From positions 1 to 64,000 of the forward strand of contig CAMVDU010000008.1 of NCBI GenBank assembly GCA_947166345.1: 64,000 nucleotides of DNA, written 5' to 3'. Shown here piece after piece: positions 43,697 through 53,783 of the stretch. Source of the stretch: an uncultured Prevotellaceae bacterium. GTDB taxonomy: Bacteria > Bacteroidota > Bacteroidia > Bacteroidales > Bacteroidaceae. A program made the position numbers and the translations under genes. Position 1 is the stretch's first letter, and every line of letters starts with the position of its first letter. Under the pieces are notes generated by a model. The model was given only the letters and a program-made list of their open reading frames with translations, made no database searches and was not told the DNA's origin.

Positions 43697-45681
43697 ACTG
43701 TTCCTTTTTCACCTTTATTCGTTGCTGTAGCAACCATATAGATACCAGAGACTACTCTCCTACCCTTCTTGTCGCGTCCGTTCCAGGTAAAGGTGCCCCC
43801 GTTGGAGCGTCCCTGAGCAACAAGTTGTCCGCTTGCTGACAATATTTTTACATCGGCATCAAGCGATAGTCCTACAATAGTAATGAGTCCGTCATAGCCA
43901 GGCTCAACGGGATTAGGATAGGCATAGACATTATCTTTTTCTATGGATGACAAGGCAGCTGTAGCATCGGTAGTATAGGAGCAAAGTCCTATATCTGTGC
44001 CTATGTACAATTCGCCCGTCTCGTTGTTGATAGCCAGCGAAAATATATTATTAGAAAGCAAAGGACTATTGTCAGCGGTGAAATGTTCTATCTGCTCCAT
44101 ATTGTCGGCACTAATCAGATAAAGACCATTGCCAGTGGTGCCAATCCACTTGCGGTTGCCTCCGTCAACAACAATACTCTTTATGTTAACTCCTTCAAGA
44201 AGATAGTCGGCATAATTTGTGCCATCGTTGCGAGGCACTTTTACCTGAGTAAACGTGCTGCCATTATTCTCTATTTCGCTCCTTTCCAACATGATAGGGC
44301 CCATACTTGTTCCCACCCAGATGTTTTGTTCCAGATCTTCAACTACACAGCGGATGCCATCTTGAATATTAATTTTTGTTCCGTCCTGATTGACTATATT
44401 CTCATAGGCTATGATATTGTCATTCTCAGTATTATATTGGTAGAGCGCAGGTAGGACCCAATTATTATTGACAAACCACATAAGCCCTTTACTGTCAATA
44501 ATGATTTTGCTCAGTTCAGCATTACTTCTATTCTGAATAGTACCTCGATTCAGTTTCATTAATATCGAATGGCTTAGTTTCGTAAATGTACCATTAGTAT
44601 ATTTTACAAGTGCTGTAGTAGGTGCAGAACTGTTCAGAATCCATAGATTTCCCTGTTTGTCAAACTCCGTACCAGTTACCAACTGATATTCTTTTGAAAC
44701 GCCATCAAAAGGCTCTATAGGGCTATTGCCGTTATCATAGTATTTAACGAATTTTCCATTACGAAATTCATAAAGACCATTTCTGCTACCAGTGAAAATA
44801 TGGTTTTCGTCCGATGGATCTATACCCATACAAAAAGCACCTTGATACGAAACACCAGTCGATTCACTTATCCCTTCATTTTGATAAATATCCCATTCAT
44901 TATTCTTCAGAATCTGAATACCACTGGAATGGTCGTAATCTCCATTACAGGTATATAGCTTATCATTGTAGAAACGCATAAAGCCAAAAACGTTATACTT
45001 TGGTCCGCCAGGATTCAATGTCCTGACTGTTTCTATATACTCATCCCAGTCACTATTGTCAACATTAAAGATATCCGATGGAGCCGTTCCTACTGTCCAG
45101 TTATTGGGATTAATAAGATTCTTGGTGGTTTCTCCACAATAGACAGTGCCATCAGCGGCCTGTGCATAAAGGGTTCCATCTGCAAAGCCTACTGACACGA
45201 TATTCTGGTTCAGAATGTATGACTCACTAATTTCAGCCCTTTGCATATTGACCTTGACAACACCAAAGCCAGTGGCAAGATAAGCATAGGCATCATACAT
45301 ATAGATGCTATTAATCGTCTTGTTGAGTGTGGTCAATTTATTGTAGAGACCACTAAGGTTAACAACATTGCCATTGAGGTCTGTCAAGTCCATGTTAGAG
45401 TTGTCATAGACAATCAACAGTCTTGCGGCTTTTGTGTTCCATGCTATCAGCTGTACGTAGGTATCGTTCAGCTGGTGCACTTTATCGAAAGTGGTGATAC
45501 TATGATCGTTCAGATTGTACTGATAAAGGCTGTTGGATGCTCGTACAAAGAGATCATGGCTTCCTGCCTTCACTATCTGCTGAGGCTCGTAGTACGACAT
45601 ATAAGCCCGCCAGCTACCCATCTGCGCTACAACGGGTAATACGAGACTTATAATAAAGGATAAAACACAGAGTCGCTTCAT
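43672..45681 (-). CDS. porZ: PorZ-like type IX secretion protein (two beta-propellers plus C-terminal sorting domain)
   Basis: 669 residues. Signal peptide ending VVAQ. MGSWRAYMSYYEPQQIVKAG at the mature start, repeated blades such as LFVRASNSLYQYNLN and WVGTSMGPIMLE, and KWIGTTGNGLYLIS indicate seven-bladed propellers of the two-component-regulator type. The C-terminus (VYAYPNPVEPGYDGLITIVG to WNGRDKKGRRVVSGIYMVATAT) is a type IX sorting-like domain. PorZ in Porphyromonas is part of the cell-surface attachment complex with PorU and binds A-LPS (recalled). It is 3 bp downstream of rdgB, and its 3' end overlaps a glycan gene. Confidence 0.82.
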   Translation of the reverse strand: MKRLCVLSFIISLVLPVVAQMGSWRAYMSYYEPQQIVKAGSHDLFVRASNSLYQYNLNDHSITTFDKVHQLNDTYVQLIAWNTKAARLLIVYDNSNMDLTDLNGNVVNLSGLYNKLTTLNKTINSIYMYDAYAYLATGFGVVKVNMQRAEISESYILNQNIVSVGFADGTLYAQAADGTVYCGETTKNLINPNNWTVGTAPSDIFNVDNSDWDEYIETVRTLNPGGPKYNVFGFMRFYNDKLYTCNGDYDHSSGIQILKNNEWDIYQNEGISESTGVSYQGAFCMGIDPSDENHIFTGSRNGLYEFRNGKFVKYYDNGNSPIEPFDGVSKEYQLVTGTEFDKQGNLWILNSSAPTTALVKYTNGTFTKLSHSILMKLNRGTIQNRSNAELSKIIIDSKGLMWFVNNNWVLPALYQYNTENDNIIAYENIVNQDGTKINIQDGIRCVVEDLEQNIWVGTSMGPIMLERSEIENNGSTFTQVKVPRNDGTNYADYLLEGVNIKSIVVDGGNRKWIGTTGNGLYLISADNMEQIEHFTADNSPLLSNNIFSLAINNETGELYIGTDIGLCSYTTDATAALSSIEKDNVYAYPNPVEPGYDGLITIVGLSLDADVKILSASGQLVAQGRSNGGTFTWNGRDKKGRRVVSGIYMVATATNKGEKGTVCKIAIIR

Positions 45682-45684
45682 GTT

Positions 45685-46260
45685 CTATTTCAATAGGTAA
45701 TCAGCCAATTTCTGGGTGGCTCTTGCACGATGGCTGATATGGTTTTTAATATCGTTTCCCAGTTCGGCAAAGGTCTTGTCATAACCATCAGGACGGAAGA
45801 TAGGATCATAGCCAAAACCCGCTGCTCCGCTACGCTCATGTGTTATCTCACCGTTGACGATTCCTTCAAACTCTTTCACCTCTCCTTGTTGTATTAACGC
45901 GATAACAGTACGGAATCTTGCCTTACGATTGTTATAATTTGCTAATTCATGGAGAAGTTTGGTCATATTGGCCTCTGAGTCATGACCTTCACCTCCAGCA
46001 TAGCGAGCACTATAGACACCTGGTGCACCATGAAGGGCTTCCACTTCCAGACCTGTATCATCAGCAAAGCAGTCCATGTGGTAATGGTCGTAGATGTATT
46101 GGGCCTTTTGAAGGGCGTTGGCCTCGAGCGTAGTGCCTGTCTCAGGGATATCCACATGACAGCCAATATCGCCCAGCGACAGCACCTCGATGTTGTCACC
46201 TAATATCTGACGTATCTCTTCCAGCTTATGCTGATTGTTTGTGGCAAACACAATTCTCAT
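45685..46260 (-). CDS. rdgB: dITP/XTP pyrophosphatase (RdgB/HAM1)
   Basis: 191 residues. [75 protein letters not shown] and NHISHRARA are the complete HAM1 signature set. It cleans the nucleotide pool of deaminated purine triphosphates. It lies 16 bp after the yitT-like gene and 3 bp before porZ in the operon. Confidence 0.97.
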   Translation of the reverse strand: MRIVFATNNQHKLEEIRQILGDNIEVLSLGDIGCHVDIPETGTTLEANALQKAQYIYDHYHMDCFADDTGLEVEALHGAPGVYSARYAGGEGHDSEANMTKLLHELANYNNRKARFRTVIALIQQGEVKEFEGIVNGEITHERSGAAGFGYDPIFRPDGYDKTFAELGNDIKNHISHRARATQKLADYLLK

Positions 46261-46276
46261 AGCGATAGCAGATTAT

Positions 46277-47212
46277 TTACTTTTCATTTTCTTTTTTCAC
46301 TTTCACCTTAATCTGATCAAAACCTTCGCCAAAGACACCTATGACATTTGATTGCGATACAAAGGCATTGGGGTCAATCATTTTTATCAGGCGGAAGATG
46401 GTCAGACTTTCGTTTTTACGTGCCAGTATACAAAGCACTTTACGCTCTTGACCTGTGTACCAGCCATGAGCATCGAGGATGGTCACACCATGATCCATAC
46501 GGGTTCCGATAGCATTGGCTATCTCTTGCCACTTTTCACTGAAAATGAGAAACTGTACTGATGAGCGCTGACGGTTCATAAGGAAGTCGAGAACTGTATT
46601 CTCGATAACCATCGTAGAGAGGCCAAACACCACCATGTGGGCACGATGCAACATATCGCCAAATTCCGAGATAAACAGACAGCTGCCTACGATGATGAAG
46701 TCGAGCACGCTTAGTACTGTTCCTAAGGATACATCACGGAATTTGTTGACAGATGCAGCCACGATGTCTGTACCACCTGTAGATCCATTGTTCAGAAACA
46801 CGATGGCAAGTGCAGAACCTGTCATAGTACAACCCAGTACGAGTGACATGAAGTTCTGTCCTTCACCAAGGATTTTCACCAAATGACCTGCTTCATCGCG
46901 TGGCATAAGTGTCTGGAAAAAGCCCAGCAGAAAAGACAATACGACAATGGCGTAGATAGTCTTTGACAGGAACCGCCACCCCAGAATGCGTAGGGCTACG
47001 AAAAGCAGTCCTAAGTTGATGAGGAAATAGGTGTACTCGATATTGAAACCAGTGGCATAGAAGATGATGGCCGAGATACCTGTCACACCACCTGTTACAA
47101 TCTCGTAAGGAAGAAGGAAGACGGTGAAACCAAAAGAATACAGAATGAGGCCCAGGGTTATGAAGACATAATCCTGAACCTCTTTGAGAATGAGTCTATG
47201 GTTTAACGTCAT
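46277..47212 (-). CDS. YitT family membrane protein (DUF161/DUF2179)
   Basis: 311 residues. Five or six N-terminal membrane helices (about 15-195) include VTGGVTGISAIIFYATGF and LNNGSTGGTDIVAASVNKF, the DUF161 repeats. The cytoplasmic C-terminus (about 220-305: ILDAHGWYTGQERKVLCILARKNE) is DUF2179. Function is unproven; a transport role is likely. It lies 5 bp after leuS. Confidence 0.93.
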   Translation of the reverse strand: MTLNHRLILKEVQDYVFITLGLILYSFGFTVFLLPYEIVTGGVTGISAIIFYATGFNIEYTYFLINLGLLFVALRILGWRFLSKTIYAIVVLSFLLGFFQTLMPRDEAGHLVKILGEGQNFMSLVLGCTMTGSALAIVFLNNGSTGGTDIVAASVNKFRDVSLGTVLSVLDFIIVGSCLFISEFGDMLHRAHMVVFGLSTMVIENTVLDFLMNRQRSSVQFLIFSEKWQEIANAIGTRMDHGVTILDAHGWYTGQERKVLCILARKNESLTIFRLIKMIDPNAFVSQSNVIGVFGEGFDQIKVKVKKENEK

Positions 47213-47217
47213 AGTCT

Positions 47218-50031
47218 TTATTTAAGCACCAGATTCACCATACGCTTTGGTACGATGATAACCTTGAAGATTTGTTTGCCCTCTACGTATTTAGCAGTAC
47301 GTTCGTCGGCCCGTACGGCAGCCTCAATGGTCTGGTTGTCAGCATTGGCAGGGAAGGCCATATCGAAGCGGGTCTTGCCGTTAAAGGCTACACCCATCTT
47401 CACCTGACTCTCTACCAGATACTGCTCATCCCATCCAGGCCATTTAGCATCGCAAACGCTACCCTGCTCGCCCATCATCTCCCAGAGTTCTTCTGCGATA
47501 TGTGGAGCAAATGGAGCAATGAGGATGACGAGGGTCTTCAGCATCTCCTTATTCTTGCACTTCTGCTGCGAGAGTTCATTCACACAGATCATAAAGGCAG
47601 AGATAGAGGTGTTATAGCTGAAGGTCTCGATATCCTGACTTACCTTCTTGATGAGTTTGTGGACACTCTTCAGATTATCAGGAGTAGCCTCACCCTCGAA
47701 ACCATTCTGGTAGAGATTCCAGAACTTGCGGAGGAAGCGATGGCAGCCGTCAATGCCATTGGTATCCCAAGGTTTAGACTGTTCCACAGGACCCAGGAAC
47801 ATTTCATAGAGACGCAGGGTGTCGGCACCATACTTCTCGACAATCATATCTGGGTTGACCACATTGAACATCGACTTGGACATCTTTTCAATCGCCCAGC
47901 CACAAACGTATTTACCATTCTCAAGGATGAACTCAGCGTTCTCATATTCAGGGCGCCAAGCCTTGAAGGCCTCAATGTCGAGTACATCAGCAGAAACGAT
48001 GTTGACATCCACGTGGATAGGAGTGGTGGTGTACTTGTCCTTCAGGCCGAAGCTGACAAACTTACCCTTATCTGCACCCTCATCCTCGATACGATAGACG
48101 AAGTTAGAGCGTCCCTGAATCATACCCTGGTTGACCAGCTTCTTGAAGGGCTCATCCTCGCAAGAATAGCCAGAGTCATACAGGAACTTGTTCCAGAAAC
48201 GAGAATAGATCAAGTGACCTGTTGCGTGCTCAGTACCACCAACGTAGAGATCGACATTGCGCCAGTACTCGTCAGCATCACGACTGACAAGGGCCTTCTC
48301 GTTCTTGGGATCCATATAGCGCAGATAGTAAGCGCTTGAACCAGCAAAACCAGGCATTGTGTTTAGCTCCAATGGGAAGACAGACTTATTGTCGATAAGC
48401 GACTTATCGACCACACTATCGGTCTTGGTATCCCAAGCCCACATCTTAGCGCGACCCAATGGGGGCTCGCCAGTTTCTGTAGGCTTATATTCGTCGATTT
48501 CAGGCAGTTCCAGAGGCAGACACTCCTTGGGAATCATATAAGGCATATCGTCCTTGTAGTAAACAGGGAACGGCTCACCCCAATAGCGCTGACGAGAGAA
48601 TATAGCGTCACGCAGGCGATAATTCACCTTTACCCTACCCAATCCTTGCTCTGTCACGAACTTTTTGGTAGCTGCAATAGCCTCCTTCACAGTAAGTCCG
48701 TTGAGGCTGAACTTGGCGCTTGCGGAGTTACACATGATACCCTCTTTGGCATCATAGCTCTCTTCAGACACATCAGCACCTTCAATCAGTGGGATAATAG
48801 GCAGATTAAAGTGCTTGGCGAAGGCATAGTCACGAGAGTCGTGAGCAGGTACGGCCATGATAGCACCAGTACCATAACCAGCCAATACATATTCTGCAAT
48901 CCAGATGGGGATCTTTTCGCCTGTGAAAGGATTGATGGCATAGCTACCAGAGAATACACCAGTAACCTTGTGGTCCATCTGACGATCACGCTCTGTGCGC
49001 TTCTTCACATAATCAAGGTACTTTTCAACCTCCTCCTTCTGCTCAGGCGTTGTCAGTTCAGCTACGAGATCACTCTCAGGAGCCAGCACCATAAACGTCA
49101 CACCAAACATCGTATCGGCACGAGTGGTGAAAATGGTGAAGTGCTTATCGCTGTCAGCTACATTGAATTCAACCTCAGTACCCTCAGAGCGACCAATCCA
49201 GTTGCGCTGGGTTTCTTTCAGCGAATCCGTCCAGTCAATCTCCTCCAGGCCATCAAGCAGTCTCTGGGCATAGGCCGATACACGCAGACACCACTGGCGC
49301 ATTTTTTTCTGTACCACAGGATAGCCTCCACGAACGCTGACGCCGTCAACGACTTCGTCGTTGGCGAGCACAGTACCCAGTTTTGGACACCAGTTCACCA
49401 TCGTATCAGCCAGATAGGCAATACGATAGTTCATCAGTACCTCCTGCTTCTTCTTCTCTGAGAAGCCAGCCCAGTCTGAAGCCGTAAAGTGCAACTCTTC
49501 AGTACCCAAAGCGTTACAGTTTTCAGTACCCATCAGCTCGAAGTGCTCAATCAACTTAATCGTTGGTTGTGCCTTATGTGATGACAGACTAAAGTATGAT
49601 TTAAACATACGTTGGAAAGCCCACTGTGTCCACTTGTAGTAGATGGGGTCACAGGTGCGGACCTCACGTTCCCAGTCGAACGAGAAACCAATCTTGTCCA
49701 ACTGTGAACGATAGCGGTTGATATTTTCGAATGTTGTTTTCTCAGGATGCTGACCAGTCTGGATAGCATACTGCTCGGCAGGCAGTCCGTAAGCGTCGTA
49801 ACCCATGGGGTTCAACACGTTGAAACCCTGCTGACGCTTGTAGCGGGCATAGATATCCGAGGCGATATAACCTAAGGGATGACCCACATGCAAGCCAGCA
49901 CCACTAGGGTAGGGGAACATGTTTAGCACGTAGAACTTCTTCTTCTTTTCATCCTCAACTACGCGATAAGTGCCATTCTCTACCCATCGCTTCTGCCATT
50001 TCTGTTCAATGGCTCTGAAATTGTATTCCAT
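47218..50031 (-). CDS. leuS: Leucyl-tRNA synthetase
   Basis: 937 residues. HIGH-type motif [17 protein letters not shown] near residue 40, the editing domain (about 240-440, including [18 protein letters not shown] and [19 protein letters not shown]), KMSKS motif [14 protein letters not shown] and a C-terminal anticodon-binding domain. Slightly longer than E. coli LeuRS (860). It heads a seven-gene operon (leuS, yitT-like, rdgB, porZ, membrane protein, gtrA-like, GT2) with only 3-16 bp between the first four genes and overlaps after that. Confidence 0.98.
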   Translation of the reverse strand: MEYNFRAIEQKWQKRWVENGTYRVVEDEKKKKFYVLNMFPYPSGAGLHVGHPLGYIASDIYARYKRQQGFNVLNPMGYDAYGLPAEQYAIQTGQHPEKTTFENINRYRSQLDKIGFSFDWEREVRTCDPIYYKWTQWAFQRMFKSYFSLSSHKAQPTIKLIEHFELMGTENCNALGTEELHFTASDWAGFSEKKKQEVLMNYRIAYLADTMVNWCPKLGTVLANDEVVDGVSVRGGYPVVQKKMRQWCLRVSAYAQRLLDGLEEIDWTDSLKETQRNWIGRSEGTEVEFNVADSDKHFTIFTTRADTMFGVTFMVLAPESDLVAELTTPEQKEEVEKYLDYVKKRTERDRQMDHKVTGVFSGSYAINPFTGEKIPIWIAEYVLAGYGTGAIMAVPAHDSRDYAFAKHFNLPIIPLIEGADVSEESYDAKEGIMCNSASAKFSLNGLTVKEAIAATKKFVTEQGLGRVKVNYRLRDAIFSRQRYWGEPFPVYYKDDMPYMIPKECLPLELPEIDEYKPTETGEPPLGRAKMWAWDTKTDSVVDKSLIDNKSVFPLELNTMPGFAGSSAYYLRYMDPKNEKALVSRDADEYWRNVDLYVGGTEHATGHLIYSRFWNKFLYDSGYSCEDEPFKKLVNQGMIQGRSNFVYRIEDEGADKGKFVSFGLKDKYTTTPIHVDVNIVSADVLDIEAFKAWRPEYENAEFILENGKYVCGWAIEKMSKSMFNVVNPDMIVEKYGADTLRLYEMFLGPVEQSKPWDTNGIDGCHRFLRKFWNLYQNGFEGEATPDNLKSVHKLIKKVSQDIETFSYNTSISAFMICVNELSQQKCKNKEMLKTLVILIAPFAPHIAEELWEMMGEQGSVCDAKWPGWDEQYLVESQVKMGVAFNGKTRFDMAFPANADNQTIEAAVRADERTAKYVEGKQIFKVIIVPKRMVNLVLK

Positions 50032-50078
50032 ATTGTGATATTTTTGTTATTTTCTGTTGTGTCTATTAATCCAATCTG

Positions 50079-50109
50079 CAAAGATACGTCTTTTTTCTGA
50101 AATGACAAA
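50079..50109 (-). promoter_or_regulatory. leuS operon promoter
   Basis: Minus-strand TATCTTTG (50086-50079) with TTTG (50109-50106), spacing 19 bp. Confidence 0.85.
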
Positions 50110-50124
50110 AACAATAATCCGATT

Positions 50125-50156
50125 TTTGGTCTTTTACAAACTTTTTCGTACTTTTG
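50125..50156 (+). promoter_or_regulatory. Promoter of the LOG-family gene, almost leaderless
   Basis: TTTG (50125-50128) and TACTTTTG (50149-50156), spacing 20 bp. The ATG follows the -7 box by 4 bp, so transcription should start at or next to the start codon. Confidence 0.82.
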
Positions 50157-50160
50157 CACC

Positions 50161-50712
50161 ATGAAACTGTGTATTTTCTGTTCTGCAAACCAGAACATCG
50201 ATCATGTCTTTTTCCAAAAGACAGAGGAATTAGGTCGTTGGGCTGCCCTCAACGGACACACCATTGTGTTTGGAGGTGTGAATCAAGGTTTGATGGAGTG
50301 TGTTGCAAAAGCTGCGAAAGCTGCTGGAGGTCGTACCATTGGGGTTGTTCCTCGTATCATTGAGAAAAGCGGACGTATCTCATTCTATGTAGATGATGTG
50401 ATCTTTTGCAACAACCTGAATGAGCGCAAACAGCTGATGGAGGAACAAAGTGATGTTTTTATTGCCTTGTCTGGTGGAATAGGCACACTGGATGAGATAT
50501 TTACGATAGCAGCGGCAAGCACAATAGGTTATCATCAAAAGCCCGTAATCCTTTATAATATCAATGGCTTTTGGGATTCATTGATAGCCTTGCTCAATGA
50601 TTTGGAGGAACGAAAAATGATGCGTGGTCACTGGAGAGATTATATTCATGTAGCCTCAACAACTGATGATATCAATGTCATTCTCTCGAAGCGTTTAATA
50701 CAAACACTTTGA
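50161..50712 (+). CDS. LOG-family Rossmann protein (TIGR00730)
   Basis: 183 residues. LCIFCSANQ at the N-terminus, GGVNQGLMECVAKAAKAAGGRTIGVVP and SGGIGTLDEIFTIAAA correspond to the LOG/lysine-decarboxylase-like family; the usual PGGxGTxxE is here SGGIGTLDE. Relatives release cytokinin-type bases from nucleotide monophosphates (phosphoribohydrolase). The physiological substrate in Bacteroidota is not settled. It is probably translated from a leaderless mRNA. Confidence 0.9.
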   Translation: MKLCIFCSANQNIDHVFFQKTEELGRWAALNGHTIVFGGVNQGLMECVAKAAKAAGGRTIGVVPRIIEKSGRISFYVDDVIFCNNLNERKQLMEEQSDVFIALSGGIGTLDEIFTIAAASTIGYHQKPVILYNINGFWDSLIALLNDLEERKMMRGHWRDYIHVASTTDDINVILSKRLIQTL

Positions 50713-50714
50713 GT

Positions 50715-50758
50715 GAATGACGCAAACGCTCCGAGAGAATGACGCAAACGCTCCAATC
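50715..50758. repeat. 22-bp-period array, two units between convergent stop codons
   Basis: Two units (50715-50736, 50737-50758) share GAATGACGCAAACGCTCC. They fill the space between the LOG stop (50710-50712) and the convergent kinase stop (50759-50761). In reverse complement they read GGAGCGTTTGCGTCATTC, linking them to the GAGCGTC and GACGCA arrays elsewhere. Confidence 0.9.
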
Positions 50759-51706
50759 TTAGTAAATCAGCTCTTTCTTCATTTGCTCACCAAAATCGAT
50801 GTTCACATAGTTGTTGATACTCTCGCAAGCCTTTGACGAGAAACGAAGAGCGCTGTTGATGACTTCGTCCCATTGCTTTTCAGTGAGTCCCTCTTCAATA
50901 ACTCTGCGTGTGATACCATTTTGAATCATACCATAAACAAAGCCGGCATTAAAATTGTCGCCCGCACCAATAGTGCTTACTACTTTGGTGGCCTTAATGA
51001 TAGGATACTGTTTCTTGAAACCTCCTTCAGCCCGTAGTTCTACTGGTTTATCGCCCTGAGTAAAGATAAACTTCTTGGTATAGAAAGCAATCTGTGAACG
51101 GTAGATAGCATCGGGATCGGTCTTGTTGAACATCACTTCAAAGTCTTCTTTCGAACCACGCACAATATCTGCATATTCCAGGTTTTCCAGAAAATTGGGA
51201 GTCAGTTTCAACACCTCGTTTTTATGAGACGAACGGAAGTTGACATCATAATAGAGGATAGCTCCTCTGCTACGTGCATATTCCAGAAATCCAGTTACTT
51301 GTGGACGTATGACAGGATTCACAGCATAATAAGAACCAAACATGACGATATCGTCTTTGTTGACTTCTGGATAGTTAAATTCCAGTCGGTCGTTGGGATG
51401 ATCTTTATAAAAGATATAATCGGCATCATTGGAATCATTTAGAAAAGCCAACGAAATGGGTGATTTGGAATCGGGATATACGTTGACACACGATGTTTCT
51501 ACTCCGTTCTCCTGTAAAAACGATATGATGCGCTGTCCCACACGGTCATGACCAGTCTCACTGATAAAGGCTGCATTGACACCTGAACGTCCCAACGATA
51601 TTAAACTATTGTATACAGAGCCTCCTGGTACAGCACCGATAGGCTGATCATCCTTAAAAATAATGTCGAGTACAGTTTCGCCTATACCCACAACACGTCT
51701 TATCAT
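50759..51706 (-). CDS. PfkB-family sugar kinase (fructokinase-like)
   Basis: 315 residues from the ATG at 51706, which gives the family start MIRRVVGIGETVLDIIF; the open frame runs to 51799 but crosses the promoter. The substrate motif GAVPGGSVYNSLISLGRSG and the ATP/anion-hole motif STIGAGDNFNAGFVYGM with the catalytic Asp are clear. It phosphorylates a sugar, probably fructose, in the cytoplasm. Single-gene unit. Confidence 0.92.
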   Translation of the reverse strand: MIRRVVGIGETVLDIIFKDDQPIGAVPGGSVYNSLISLGRSGVNAAFISETGHDRVGQRIISFLQENGVETSCVNVYPDSKSPISLAFLNDSNDADYIFYKDHPNDRLEFNYPEVNKDDIVMFGSYYAVNPVIRPQVTGFLEYARSRGAILYYDVNFRSSHKNEVLKLTPNFLENLEYADIVRGSKEDFEVMFNKTDPDAIYRSQIAFYTKKFIFTQGDKPVELRAEGGFKKQYPIIKATKVVSTIGAGDNFNAGFVYGMIQNGITRRVIEEGLTEKQWDEVINSALRFSSKACESINNYVNIDFGEQMKKELIY

Positions 51707-51728
51707 AACTTTTTCTATTTTGTAGGTG

Positions 51729-51759
51729 CAAAGGTACGAAAAAGGAGTGAAATGACAAA
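51729..51759 (-). promoter_or_regulatory. Promoter of the PfkB-family kinase
   Basis: Minus-strand TACCTTTG (51736-51729) with TTTG (51759-51756), spacing 19 bp. Confidence 0.82.
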
Positions 51760-51819
51760 GAAAGTGGAATTTTTTATTGCTTTCTAAGACTATTGACACT
51801 TAATTTCATTTTTTTTGGT

Positions 51820-51827
51820 TAATTTTG
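51820..51827 (+). promoter_or_regulatory. -7 box of the M16 peptidase gene
   Basis: TAATTTTG ends 9 bp before the chosen ATG; the nearest TTG (51793-51795) is 24 bp upstream. The leader would be only a few nucleotides. Confidence 0.55.
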
Positions 51828-51836
51828 CAACCCGAT

Positions 51837-53054
51837 ATGGATTATCAAGTATGTCAATTAGATAACGGACTGCGTGTCGTGTGTTTGCCCTCAGAGGCTG
51901 AGGTCGTTTATTGTGGTATTGGCGTCAAGGCAGGAACACGTCATGAGCAGACGGGTGAGGAAGGACTGGCCCATTTCTGTGAGCATCTTTCCTTCAAAGG
52001 CACAGAGAAGCGCTCTGCCGTACAGATTATCAACGCCATTGAGGGTTTGGGTGGAGAACTCAATGCTTTCACGAACAAGGAAGATACAGTGTATTACTGT
52101 GCCATCCAGCGTCAGCATTTCATGAAAGCTGTCGATGTGCTTTGTGATATCGTTTTCAATAGCGTTTTTCCGCAGGAGGAGGTGGAAAAAGAACGTGAGG
52201 TGGTGTGTGAGGAGATTGAGAGCTATGAGGACACACCAGCCGAACTGATATACGACGAGTTTGAAAACTTGATTTTCGAAGACCATCCCCTGGGTCATAA
52301 TATACTGGGTTCAGTCAAACAAGTCAGAGGTTATACCTCTGATGATGCCCATCGTTTTACTCGTCAGTATTATCGTCCAGAAAACTGCATCTTCTTTGTC
52401 AGTGGCAAAATTAACTTCAAACAACTGATTAAAGTCTTGGGCACCATCAATGGTCAGGAACAAGTAGAAAAGCAAAAAGACAAAGTTTTGCCAGAGGACT
52501 TGGAAAACAAGACTATCGTTCGCAATCGTGGCACCCATCAGGCTCATGTGATGATGGGCTGTCGTGCTTTTGCCGCTGATGATATTCGTCGATGGGCATT
52601 ATATCTGCTCAACAATATCTTGGGTGGACCAGGACTTAATTCGCGATTGAACCTCTCACTTAGAGAACGTCACGGATTGGTTTATAATGTTGAAAGTACG
52701 ATGGTCAGCTACAGCGATGCTGGAATGTGGTCAGTCTATTTTGGCTGTGATTCTGCAGATGTAAAAAAGTGTATGCGGTTGGTGCGTAGAGAGTTAGACA
52801 AACTGATGCAAACCCCACTGACCTGTGCCCAGCTGAAAAGTGCCAAACGACAGTTGCAGGGACAGTTGGCTATTGCTGCAGATAGTCGCGAACAGTTTGC
52901 CCTTGATTTTGCCAAGAACTACCTGCATTCAGGTAAGTTGCGCGACCTCTCAGACATCATGCGTCATATCGATGTTCTAACAGCGAATGATCTTCAGCAG
53001 GTCGCTCAGTATCTCTTTGATGAACAACGTATAACAACGCTGATATACCAATAA
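51837..53054 (+). CDS. M16-family zinc metallopeptidase
   Basis: 405 residues from the ATG at 51837; a TTG at 51825 is part of the promoter box. The inverted zinc motif HFCEHLSFKGT (HxxEH) lies at about 50-54, with the third ligand in EKEREVVCEEIESYEDTP. The second half has GPGLNSRLNLSLRERHGLVYNV, the R/Y substrate-binding segment of the inactive half-domain. It is a mitochondrial-processing-peptidase-like protease of normal length; no signal peptide is visible, so it is probably cytoplasmic. Confidence 0.93.
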   Translation: MDYQVCQLDNGLRVVCLPSEAEVVYCGIGVKAGTRHEQTGEEGLAHFCEHLSFKGTEKRSAVQIINAIEGLGGELNAFTNKEDTVYYCAIQRQHFMKAVDVLCDIVFNSVFPQEEVEKEREVVCEEIESYEDTPAELIYDEFENLIFEDHPLGHNILGSVKQVRGYTSDDAHRFTRQYYRPENCIFFVSGKINFKQLIKVLGTINGQEQVEKQKDKVLPEDLENKTIVRNRGTHQAHVMMGCRAFAADDIRRWALYLLNNILGGPGLNSRLNLSLRERHGLVYNVESTMVSYSDAGMWSVYFGCDSADVKKCMRLVRRELDKLMQTPLTCAQLKSAKRQLQGQLAIAADSREQFALDFAKNYLHSGKLRDLSDIMRHIDVLTANDLQQVAQYLFDEQRITTLIYQ

Positions 53055-53097
53055 GAGAGGCATGTGAGACTTAAATAAAACTAAATTTTGGGGCATT

Positions 53098-53131
53098 TTT
53101 GCTAAGTGTCGATAGAAAATGCGTAATTTTG
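53098..53131 (+). promoter_or_regulatory. Promoter of the FKBP operon
   Basis: TTTG (53098-53101) and TAATTTTG (53124-53131), spacing 22 bp, 32 bp before the start codon. Confidence 0.72.
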
Positions 53132-53163
53132 CATGATTTTTTAATAAATAATTAAACAGAATA

Positions 53164-53769
53164 ATGGATAAAGTGAGCTATGCCCTTGGATTGGGCATCG
53201 GACAACAGTTGGCACAAATGGGTGCTACCGATTTGAATGTAGATGATTTTGCACAGTCAATCAAAGACGTGCTGGCAGGTAACGAGTTGAAGGTGTCGCA
53301 TCGCGAAGCCCAGCAGATTGTGCAGGACTATTTCGCCAAGAAAGAAGAAAAACTCAACGCTGAGCGTGCAGCCAAAGGAAAGGCCGCCAAGGAAGAGGGT
53401 GAGAAATATCTGGCACTCAATGCCAAGAAAGAAGGTGTGATCACACTGCCCAGTGGTTTGCAGTATCAGGTGTTGAAGGAAGGTAACGGCAAGAAGCCTT
53501 CTGCTAAGGATTCAGTGAAGTGTCATTATGAGGGCTTCCTCATCGATGGTACTGTGTTCGACTCCAGCGTACAGCGTGGCGAACCTGCTACCTTCGGTCT
53601 GCAGCAGGTCATCGCAGGATGGACAGAAGGTCTGCAGCTAATGCAGGAGGGTGCCAAGTATCGTTTCTTCATCCCCTATCGTCTGGCTTATGGCGAAGGT
53701 GGTGCAGGTGCAATGATTCCTCCTTTTGCAACTCTGATTTTTGACGTTGAACTGATAGAAGTCGTATAA
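53164..53769 (+). CDS. FKBP-type peptidyl-prolyl isomerase, cytoplasmic (1 of 3)
   Basis: 201 residues without a signal peptide. N-terminal Mip/FkpA-type dimerisation helices (about 1-85, including MDKVSYALGLGIGQQLAQ) are followed by an FKBP domain (about 95-200: VKCHYEGFLIDGTVFDSS, then AGWTEGLQLMQEGAKYRFFIPYRLAYG). It catalyses proline cis-trans isomerisation and acts as a chaperone. It is the first of three adjacent paralogues with different predicted locations. Confidence 0.94.
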   Translation: MDKVSYALGLGIGQQLAQMGATDLNVDDFAQSIKDVLAGNELKVSHREAQQIVQDYFAKKEEKLNAERAAKGKAAKEEGEKYLALNAKKEGVITLPSGLQYQVLKEGNGKKPSAKDSVKCHYEGFLIDGTVFDSSVQRGEPATFGLQQVIAGWTEGLQLMQEGAKYRFFIPYRLAYGEGGAGAMIPPFATLIFDVELIEVV

Positions 53770-53783
53770 TTTTTTAGATACAA

